Part shown: one piece after another, positions 6,641 through 12,311 of the stretch
Layout of the letters: every line of letters begins with the position of its first letter
Position numbering within the stretch: the stretch's first letter is position 1
Position numbers and translations under genes: made by a program
Source of the DNA: Cocleimonas sp.
GTDB lineage: Bacteria > Pseudomonadota > Gammaproteobacteria > Thiotrichales > Thiotrichaceae
NCBI GenBank assembly: GCA_023145485.1
Contig: JAGLDT010000120.1
Span: 1-12,311 of the forward strand
Direction of reading: 5' to 3'
DNA: 12,311 nucleotides
The notes under the pieces: generated by a model
What the model was told of the DNA's origin: nothing
Database searches by the model: none
Seen by the model: the letters and a program-made list of their open reading frames with translations, nothing else

Positions 6641-7292
6641 ATCACTGAGCAACTCGTTGAATGCTTTATTGCAATCTGCTGATATAAGTAAGGGAATATT
6701 CGTCACAGGAACCAATACAGCGGTAGGGAAAACATGGTTTGGATGCCAATTAATAACACATTTGCGACAACAAGGGATTGACGTTGCCCCACGTAAACCC
6801 GTTGAATCGGGCTGGTCTGATGATACAAGCGAAACCGATGCATGGAAGTTAGCAGCAGCTGCTGATAAATTATATCAACTTGATATTATTTGCCCCAACC
6901 GTTTTAAAGCGCCAGTCTCCCCAACTCGTGCAGCTCGCTTAGAAGCACATAAACTATCCTTAACTCAATTAAAACAACAATGCCTTGTTTCACTTCGGCC
7001 TGAGCAACTCCTGTATATCGAAGGGGCGGGAGGTTTTTACTCCCCTCTCTGTGAAGATGGTTTAAATGCGGATCTTTGTGAGGTATTAGGACTAGCCGTT
7101 ATCTTAGTGGCTGAAGATAAATTAGGCTGTATTAATCAAGTCTTACTAACAGTTGAAGCCATTAAACAACGTGGATTAACACTGATTGGTGTGGTATTAA
7201 ATCAATGGCAAACTGATCATTTAGAGACTCAACAAGATAATTTGCAGGATTTAAAAGAATACCTTATAAATGACGTTATTATTACTCTTTAA
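6633..7292 (+). CDS. bioD: dethiobiotin synthetase
   Basis: ATP-dependent carboxylation of 7,8-diaminopelargonate to dethiobiotin, the penultimate step of biotin synthesis, in the cytoplasm. Numbered from the chosen start, the P-loop is GTNTAVGKT (26-34), KPVESG lies at 55-60, the Asp-containing SETDA at 66-70, FKAPVSPTRAA at 91-101 and EGAGGFYSPL at 130-139. All are standard BioD blocks. At 219 residues it is close to the E. coli length, though the C-terminus is shorter and ends NDVIITL. The start is uncertain. TTG at 6633 has AGG 8 bases upstream and overlaps lepB by 8 bases, while ATG at 6612 lacks a well-spaced ribosome binding site and would overlap by 29. It stands apart from bioBFHC, next to a signal peptidase, so the operon is not a biotin operon. 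Confidence 0.9.
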   Translation: MNKSLSNSLNALLQSADISKGIFVTGTNTAVGKTWFGCQLITHLRQQGIDVAPRKPVESGWSDDTSETDAWKLAAAADKLYQLDIICPNRFKAPVSPTRAARLEAHKLSLTQLKQQCLVSLRPEQLLYIEGAGGFYSPLCEDGLNADLCEVLGLAVILVAEDKLGCINQVLLTVEAIKQRGLTLIGVVLNQWQTDHLETQQDNLQDLKEYLINDVIITL

Positions 7293-7305
7293 GGAGAATA
7301 AAAAA

Positions 7306-7401
7306 ATGTATAGAGCAATTCCCTTCTTATTAATGATAGCCAGTATGATAATCTGTCATTCCATGGCAAAATGCAGAGGAGCTAACACTAACCATGCTTG
7401 A
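7306..7401 (+). CDS. 31-residue membrane or signal-like small peptide
   Basis: An open frame of 31 codons begins at ATG 7306 with an excellent ribosome binding site (AAGGAG at 7291-7296, sharing the bioD stop, 9 bases of spacing) and ends at TGA 7399-7401, overlapping the ATG of the HupE-like gene by 8 bases. The peptide has a hydrophobic core (AIPFLLMIASMII) followed by ICHSMAKC and RGANTNHA, so Cys17, His18, Cys23 and His30 could be metal ligands. It may be a true small membrane protein, a leader peptide that couples translation to the HupE-like gene, or a signal peptide detached from it by a frame change. Some HupE proteins do carry an N-terminal signal peptide. No family is recognised. 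Confidence 0.55.
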   Translation: MYRAIPFLLMIASMIICHSMAKCRGANTNHA

Positions 7402-7945
7402 ATTTTCTCTCACATGGTTCTTAGAAGGCTTCTTACACCCCTTAGAAACCCCCTCACATCTTATTCTGCTTGTTGCTTTAGGTGTATTATTAGGGCAACA
7501 CGCAAGCGCACACTTTATTCGTAATATACTATTATTTTGTGTCGCAGTGATTACAGGGTTTACGATTAATAACTACTTCCCCTTACGTTGGAATAATGAA
7601 CTTATACTCTTATTTCTAGCTCTATTTGTCAGTTTATTAACAATATTACGCCTGAATTATCGCTTATTATGGGTGCAATTTATGATTCCCCTACTAAGTA
7701 TAGCCTGTGGTTTCATGCTGGGGTTAGACTCTAGCCCTATTGTTATTCCAGGCTTAGGGGCTGATACTTTTTATAATTGGTTACTTGGTGCAACCATTGG
7801 AATTTATAGTGCTGTCATTCTCATTGCAGTGATCAGCTTATTATTACGCGACCTATTTCAAGGTATTATTTTACGCGTGCTAGGCTCATGGATTTCCACC
7901 AGCTCATTGTTTGTATTGACACTTTTAATGGTTAAGGGAAACTAA
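7394..7945 (+). CDS. HupE/UreJ-like six-helix membrane protein
   Basis: 183 residues with about six hydrophobic helices (near 21-36, 42-60, 68-86, 90-111, 125-151, 157-180). The start GFLHPLETPSHLILL (12-26) resembles the HupE/UreJ signature G-x-x-HP-x-x-G-x-DHLL, with His15 and His22 in place but Ser21 where Asp is usual. HupE/UreJ proteins are associated with nickel or cobalt uptake for hydrogenase or urease, but neither enzyme is encoded here, so the metal is open. It is coupled to the small peptide upstream (8-base overlap) and is 7 bases from the DUF1007-like gene. A ribosome binding site AGAGGAG lies 12 bases upstream of ATG 7394, rather far, which favours translational coupling. The Asp change might mean altered specificity or simply a subfamily feature. 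Confidence 0.72.
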   Translation: MLEFSLTWFLEGFLHPLETPSHLILLVALGVLLGQHASAHFIRNILLFCVAVITGFTINNYFPLRWNNELILLFLALFVSLLTILRLNYRLLWVQFMIPLLSIACGFMLGLDSSPIVIPGLGADTFYNWLLGATIGIYSAVILIAVISLLLRDLFQGIILRVLGSWISTSSLFVLTLLMVKGN

Positions 7946-7952
7946 TCTCACT

Positions 7953-8519
7953 ATGAAAAAAATCACCTTATTATTGGCATTATGGAGCTTATTATTTGCA
8001 TCACTTGCTTATGCCCACTTTCACTATAATATAACCGCTACCGCCACCTTACAGGCCAATAATAAAAAGCAATTAACCGCTGTTGGTATGGAGTGGGTTT
8101 ATGGTCAAGAAGTCAGTGGGATGATGCTAAAATCAGGGCAAAGCATCAACGCACTAGCCAATGGTATTATGACCGATTTAGTCAAACTAGATTATTTCAC
8201 CCAATTAGAATTAAATGGCAAACGCATTGCAATAAAACAAGTCACTGACTACAAATTAGTGAAAATCAAACAAGGCAATCAAAATCTGCTTAAACTTAGT
8301 TTTCTACTGCCCCTGCAATCCCCTCTGTTTATTCAAGGCAATACGTTGGCTATCGTTCACACTGACCCTGGTGCTTCAGCCTCTATTTTTTACCATCACA
8401 CCAATAATATTATACTAGGCAATACCTTCAAATCGCTCTGTCAATCTAATATTCAAGCCATTAAAGGATTTGAAGCAGGCGAAGCACCAGAACTTGTTAG
8501 AATCAGTTGTAATCAATAG
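7953..8519 (+). CDS. exported DUF1007-like periplasmic protein
   Basis: 188 residues with a clear Sec signal ending ASLAYA, cut after residue 21. The mature protein would begin HFHY, with His22 at the very N-terminus and His24 next to it. The signal-peptide/HxH start followed by repeating strands and the block AVGMEWVYGQEVSGMML (43-59) fits the DUF1007 family, whose members begin A-HPH and have a W-x-(F/Y)-(D/G)-x-x-x-S block and which often sit beside nickel/cobalt-type transporters. Further possible ligands are HTDPG (136-140) and YHH (147-149); Cys163 and Cys186 may pair. Its gene lies directly after the HupE-like gene, so a periplasmic metal-binding partner of that membrane protein is inferred. 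The family assignment rests on pattern memory and is moderately sure. Confidence 0.7.
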   Translation: MKKITLLLALWSLLFASLAYAHFHYNITATATLQANNKKQLTAVGMEWVYGQEVSGMMLKSGQSINALANGIMTDLVKLDYFTQLELNGKRIAIKQVTDYKLVKIKQGNQNLLKLSFLLPLQSPLFIQGNTLAIVHTDPGASASIFYHHTNNIILGNTFKSLCQSNIQAIKGFEAGEAPELVRISCNQ

Positions 8520-8528
8520 GAAATAATG

Positions 8529-9149
8529 ATGCCCATAGGAAGTTTATATATTATCTCAGCCCCATCAGGTGCGGGAAAGACCAGTTTAATTAGCGAGTTG
8601 ATCAAACAGGATGCAGAGATAAAAGTTGCTATATCACACACCACTCGCCCTGCTCGCCCTGGTGAAGAAGAGGGTAAACATTATCACTTTACCCAAAGTG
8701 ATGATTTTAAAACTAAAATAGATCAAGGGCACTTTCTTGAATATGCACAAGTCTTTGGTCATTACTATGGAACATCCAACCAAGCCATTGATACACAACT
8801 AGAAAGTAATCATGATGTTATTTTAGAAATAGACTGGCAAGGCGCACAACAAGTACGCAAACTACGCTCTGATGCCATCAGTATTTTTATCCTTCCCCCT
8901 TCTGTGGAAGCCCTAAAACAACGTCTATCAGGGAGAAAACAAGACTCTCAAGCCGTGATAAAAACACGTCTACAACAAGCCTGTGATGATATGTCTTACT
9001 ACCCTGAATTTGATTACCTTGTTATTAATGACAACTTTGATACTGCCGTTACAGACCTTGCTAGCATTTTTCAATGCGAGCGACTGAAACTTGCCAAGCA
9101 ACAACAACGTCATCAAGAATTTCTTATGGCGATCACCACTGAATCCTAA
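8529..9149 (+). CDS. gmk: guanylate kinase
   Basis: Phosphorylates GMP to GDP with ATP in the cytoplasm; essential for GTP supply. The 206-residue protein is collinear with E. coli Gmk (207). The P-loop is SAPSGAGKTSL (10-20), the GMP-binding arginines lie in SHTTRPARPGE (36-46), and IDWQGAQQVR and the lid segment LSGRKQDS follow. Two ATGs stand in tandem at 8526 and 8529. The second is preferred because AGGA (8518-8521) is then 7 rather than 4 bases away and the N-terminus lines up with the E. coli protein. It is the last gene of the tight run from lepB and is not followed by rpoZ-spoT, the usual neighbours in gammaproteobacteria. Confidence 0.96.
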   Translation: MPIGSLYIISAPSGAGKTSLISELIKQDAEIKVAISHTTRPARPGEEEGKHYHFTQSDDFKTKIDQGHFLEYAQVFGHYYGTSNQAIDTQLESNHDVILEIDWQGAQQVRKLRSDAISIFILPPSVEALKQRLSGRKQDSQAVIKTRLQQACDDMSYYPEFDYLVINDNFDTAVTDLASIFQCERLKLAKQQQRHQEFLMAITTES

Positions 9150-9171
9150 TGTTATGAAAATTAATTAAATC

Positions 9172-9189
9172 GATATAAAATACGATTTG
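9172..9189 (+). promoter_or_regulatory. -10-like element close to the acyltransferase TTG start
   Basis: GATATAAAAT (9172-9181) contains TATAAA (9174-9179), which ends 7 bases before the TTG start codon. No purine-rich ribosome binding site is seen between gmk and this start. If the element is a real -10, the transcript would begin at or next to the start codon (leaderless). No good -35 is seen, so the call is weak. Confidence 0.2.
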
Positions 9190-11181
9190 AAGACTCAATA
9201 CTTAGCAGGCATTGATGGTTTAAGAGCCATTGCTGTACTCGCTGTGATGGCATTTCATCTAGATCCTGTTTTCTTACCGAGTGGTTTTACAGGGGTGGAT
9301 GTCTTTTTTGTCATCTCTGGTTATGTGATCAGCAAATCATTGAGTCAACGATCATCAACTGCCTTTTTTCCCTATCTTTTAGGATTCTATAAACGCCGTG
9401 TTATTAGGATTCTTCCTGCACTTTTAGTGTTTCTCCTTATTGCTAGTCTTCTCTCTACGCTCTTTATACCTGCTGCGTGGTTAAGCGTGACCAGTAGTAA
9501 AACAGGGTTAGGGGCATTTTGGGGTGTTAGTAATTATATGCTGTTATGGCATACGGATGGCTATTTCTCACCTCAGGTTGATTTTAATCCTTTTGTGCAT
9601 ACTTGGTCACTTGCAGTTGAAGAGCAATTTTATGTATTTTTTCCGTTTCTTTTTTATATTTGGATTAAATCTCAACAGCTAACAACTTTTTTAGGATTCT
9701 TTTTACGTTCTTTATTGCCGAGCTTAGCCATTATTTCTTTGGGTTATGCCGCTTATGAAACCACAGCATACCCTGATCAGTCTTTTTATCTATTACCGAG
9801 TCGATTCTGGGAGCTGGCTGCAGGTGCTCTACTATTCAAACTGCATTCAAATAATGTATTTTTTGATCGATCAAAATATAGTTCAGCTCTATTTTTTGGC
9901 TTAGGTCTCTTATTACTCGTCATTGGCTTTATTTACTCAGAAAAAGAGCTGTTTCCCTTCCCTTGGGCAATTGCACCTGTATTGGGAACGCTATTATTAA
10001 TTAATGGAATTGCTAACCCTGCTTCTCGTCCTTCTACTATACACAATGCTCTTCAATCAAATGTTTTAGGCTATATCGGAAAAATATCATATTCCCTGTA
10101 TTTATGGCATTGGGGAGTTTATGTATTATTTCGCTGGACAGTGGGTTTAGATACTTTGCTTAAAGTGCTAGTAGCATTGGTACTAACCTTTTTCTTGGCA
10201 ATCGCTTCCTATCATTTTATTGAGTCGCCTATACGAGATAACACTTCTTTTAAGCACTGGAGAAGTTGGAAGGTGATTGCACTCGGTCTTATCATTATCG
10301 GTGCATCTTATTTCATTTCTCAAAAGATCTTTGAGTCACAGCCTATGCTTAGTTTAAGTGTCACTAAGGATAAGCTAATCTGGTATCCTAATGCACAACC
10401 AAATATTAAACCTTCAGCCAATGAAGTAAAGCTCCAATCGCACTTCAAAGGACGTAAATTATTTGTTGTCGGTGACTCACATACAATGGCATACAGTCAA
10501 ATGCTACATGAAATATCGGTTCGATTAGGGATTGAAGTTCATAAATATCCAACCGGTCATTGTCGTCCCATGAACCTTCTTTTTTCTGCCACTCAGTCAG
10601 ATTTCTGCCAACAGCGCACTAAAGATGTCTTCAATACTATTAAAAAATTATCAACCTCTGGTGATATTGTCTTTTTTGCTTCATTACGTATGAATAGATT
10701 GTGCGATCAATGGGAAGTCGCTGATATAAAAGGCGTTATTCATAGACAAAATAGTCGCGAATTTAAAGCAGATCAACAATTAGCACTACAGCAGGCTAGT
10801 AGTATTATTCAGGTGCTATCTAAGCAGGGACTAAAGGTCTTAATTGACACTCCAAAACCTGTCTTTAAAGCCCCTCCTTTTCGCTGTTCTGATTGGTTTA
10901 ATCAATTGAATCCTATTTGTCAGTCTGGCATGACAATTAAGCGTCAATTCTTACTAGAGCATCAACAGTCGGTTATCGCATCACTTAAATCATTACAAGC
11001 TAGGCATCAGAATGTTTCTATTTGGAATCCTTTTGTTACGCTTTGCAAAAATGATATTTGTTCTGCCTTTGATGATGATAAACCTTTATTTTTTGATGGA
11101 GATCATTTAAGTGGGCATGGTAATCAAGTACTAATCCCTTCATTTAAGCGGAAGATTTTAGAAATTTTTAGCGGTTTATAA
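9187..11181 (+). CDS. OafA/YrhL-type membrane O-acyltransferase with C-terminal SGNH domain
   Basis: 664 residues. Members of this acyltransferase-3 family move acetyl or other acyl groups onto surface sugars such as LPS O-antigen. The membrane part (about 1-380, some ten to eleven helices) has IDGLRAIAVL (9-18), His24 in AFHL, GVDVFFVISGYVIS (36-49), YKRRVIRILPA (68-78) and SLAVEEQFYVFFP (141-153), all typical. The periplasmic part (about 420-664) is an SGNH hydrolase-like domain with GDSH (429-432, Ser431 nucleophile) and DGDHLSGHG (637-645; Asp637 and His640 of the triad), so both halves look active. The only plausible start is TTG 9187, since an in-frame stop is at 9166-9168 and the next Met would remove the first helix. 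No ribosome binding site is visible. With gmd next, a role in decorating an exported polysaccharide is inferred. Confidence 0.93.
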   Translation: MKTQYLAGIDGLRAIAVLAVMAFHLDPVFLPSGFTGVDVFFVISGYVISKSLSQRSSTAFFPYLLGFYKRRVIRILPALLVFLLIASLLSTLFIPAAWLSVTSSKTGLGAFWGVSNYMLLWHTDGYFSPQVDFNPFVHTWSLAVEEQFYVFFPFLFYIWIKSQQLTTFLGFFLRSLLPSLAIISLGYAAYETTAYPDQSFYLLPSRFWELAAGALLFKLHSNNVFFDRSKYSSALFFGLGLLLLVIGFIYSEKELFPFPWAIAPVLGTLLLINGIANPASRPSTIHNALQSNVLGYIGKISYSLYLWHWGVYVLFRWTVGLDTLLKVLVALVLTFFLAIASYHFIESPIRDNTSFKHWRSWKVIALGLIIIGASYFISQKIFESQPMLSLSVTKDKLIWYPNAQPNIKPSANEVKLQSHFKGRKLFVVGDSHTMAYSQMLHEISVRLGIEVHKYPTGHCRPMNLLFSATQSDFCQQRTKDVFNTIKKLSTSGDIVFFASLRMNRLCDQWEVADIKGVIHRQNSREFKADQQLALQQASSIIQVLSKQGLKVLIDTPKPVFKAPPFRCSDWFNQLNPICQSGMTIKRQFLLEHQQSVIASLKSLQARHQNVSIWNPFVTLCKNDICSAFDDDKPLFFDGDHLSGHGNQVLIPSFKRKILEIFSGL

Positions 11182-11249
11182 TTCAGGTATCATATACTCT
11201 TATTTAGCTATTAATAATAAGCCTTTACTTCACTAAGATAGGAAAATAA

Positions 11250-12278
11250 ATGTCTAAAACAGCGCTAATAACAGGAATTACGGGTCAGGATGGCGCGTAC
11301 CTTGCTAAATTGCTACTCAATAAAAATTATACGGTTTATGGCGCTTATCGTCGTGCGAGTACTAATAGAGGACGTTTTTGGAGAATTGAGGCGCTAGAAG
11401 TCGATAAGCATCCTAATTTTCATTTAGTTGAGTATGATTTAACTGATATGGGTGCAGCGATTCGTTTATTAGAAAAAGCAAAGCCGAATGAGGTCTATAA
11501 TTTAGCAGCGCAAAGTTTTGTTGCAGTTTCTTTTGATCAACCTGTTACAACCGCGGAAATTAATGCCATTGGACCACTTAATTTGTTAGAGGCGATTAGA
11601 ACCGTTGATTCATCGATACGTTTTTATCAAGCATCAACCTCAGAAATGTTTGGCAAAGTTCAAGAAATACCCCAAACAGAAACAACACCCTTATACCCTT
11701 GCAGTCCATACGGGGTAGCGAAGGTTTTCGCGCATTGGATGACTATTAATTACCATGAATCCTATAATATATTTGCTACCAGTGGAATTCTGTTTAACCA
11801 TGAATCACCTTTGCGTGGAAGTGAGTTTGTTACTCGTAAAATCACACAGGCTGTCGCGAATATTCATCTGGGAAAACAGGATAAAGTAGAACTAGGTAAT
11901 CTCAATGCTAAACGTGACTGGGGATATGCCGAAGAATACGTTGAAGGAATGTGGCGCATGTTGCAAGCCGATAAACCCCGCTCCTATATTCTTGCAACGG
12001 GGCGTACTCAAACGGTTCGAGACTTTGTTGAAATGGCATTTAAGGCGGTTTCTATCGATCTTCGCTGGCAGGGTGACGGGGTTGATGAAGTTGGTTTTGA
12101 TGCAAAAACAGGAATCAAACGGGTTTCTGTCAACCCTGAATTTTATCGACCATCCGAGGTGAATTTATTAATCGGAAATCCTCAAAAAGCAGAAAAATAC
12201 TTAGGCTGGAAGGCAAAAACAACATTGGAAGAACTCTGTAAAATGATGGTGGAGGCAGATTTAGAACAGAGTCGTTAG
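11250..12278 (+). CDS. gmd: GDP-mannose 4,6-dehydratase
   Basis: Converts GDP-D-mannose to GDP-4-keto-6-deoxymannose, the branch point to GDP-fucose, GDP-rhamnose, GDP-perosamine and related surface sugars. The 342-residue protein is an extended short-chain dehydrogenase. It has the NADP-binding Rossmann motif GITGQDGAYL (9-18), RRASTNRGRFWRI (34-46), NLAAQSFVAVSF (84-95), the catalytic STSEMFG (129-135; Ser/Thr and Glu132) and the YxxxK pair Tyr154/Lys158 in CSPYGVAK. NHESPLRGSEFVTRKI (183-198) is another Gmd hallmark. It is nearer the short form of the family than the 373-residue E. coli enzyme. AGGAAA lies about 6 bases before the ATG. Which final sugar is made cannot be told, as the next gene is outside the window. 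Confidence 0.96.
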   Translation: MSKTALITGITGQDGAYLAKLLLNKNYTVYGAYRRASTNRGRFWRIEALEVDKHPNFHLVEYDLTDMGAAIRLLEKAKPNEVYNLAAQSFVAVSFDQPVTTAEINAIGPLNLLEAIRTVDSSIRFYQASTSEMFGKVQEIPQTETTPLYPCSPYGVAKVFAHWMTINYHESYNIFATSGILFNHESPLRGSEFVTRKITQAVANIHLGKQDKVELGNLNAKRDWGYAEEYVEGMWRMLQADKPRSYILATGRTQTVRDFVEMAFKAVSIDLRWQGDGVDEVGFDAKTGIKRVSVNPEFYRPSEVNLLIGNPQKAEKYLGWKAKTTLEELCKMMVEADLEQSR

Positions 12279-12311
12279 GAACAAAAATTGTAACTACTCA
12301 GCGTGATTTTA

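Noticed and set aside
11199..11221. Inverted repeat CTTATT/AATAAG between the acyltransferase and gmd
   Set aside because: The stem is pure A/T apart from one pair and no T-run follows, so it is not a credible terminator and fits chance in an A/T-rich gap.
12279..12311. Possible start of a further gene after gmd
   Set aside because: Only 33 bases remain. The TTG after AGGAAC is followed at once by a stop, and a GTG near the end cannot be tested.
1..12311. CRISPR arrays, insertion sequences, tRNA genes, prophage or defence genes
   Set aside because: I found no repeat-spacer pattern, transposase, terminal repeats, cloverleaf or recognisable defence domain in the window.

Overview
The window looks like an AT-rich gammaproteobacterium. 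The ArgS, Gmk and Gmd proteins resemble the gammaproteobacterial forms closely, the predicted rRNA promoter has the gammaproteobacterial layout, and three to four genes begin with TTG. Codon and base use look even across the window. I see no transposase, integrase, tRNA, CRISPR array or long repeat. The genus cannot be fixed from this sequence alone.

Left part (1-2240, minus strand): argS, arginyl-tRNA synthetase, is transcribed leftward. Between argS and the left edge lies a strong promoter with the hallmarks of an rRNA (rrn P1) promoter: an A/T-rich upstream element, TTGACG, a 16-bp spacer, TAGAAT and a GC-rich GCGCCGC discriminator. It points out of the window, so a 16S rRNA gene or another stable-RNA operon is expected just beyond base 1.

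Middle part (2241-5876): a small two-helix membrane protein is followed by a tightly coupled pair. The first gene encodes an exported di-haem cytochrome c peroxidase of the MauG/BCCP superfamily. The second encodes a two-helix membrane protein with a DAHL-type periplasmic sensor domain and a cytoplasmic histidine-kinase-like region that has lost the phosphoacceptor His and the ATP-binding boxes. The genes overlap by one base and the second has a perfect extended Shine-Dalgarno. I read this as a candidate haem-peroxidase/pseudokinase sensing pair and as the most unusual thing in the window. A convergent periplasmic SH3 plus COG3650-type protein overlaps the pseudokinase gene by 7 bp at the stops.

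Right part (6062-9149): a tightly packed rightward run holds a short type I signal peptidase (TTG start), bioD, a 31-codon membrane peptide, a HupE/UreJ-like membrane protein, an exported DUF1007-like protein and gmk. HupE-like plus DUF1007-like suggests metal handling. The small peptide begins with an excellent ribosome binding site, carries Cys/His residues and overlaps the HupE-like start codon.

Right end (9187-12278): an OafA-type membrane O-acyltransferase with a C-terminal SGNH domain and a GDP-mannose 4,6-dehydratase (gmd) mark what is probably the start of a surface polysaccharide region continuing past the right edge. Bases 12279-12311 hold no gene I can support.
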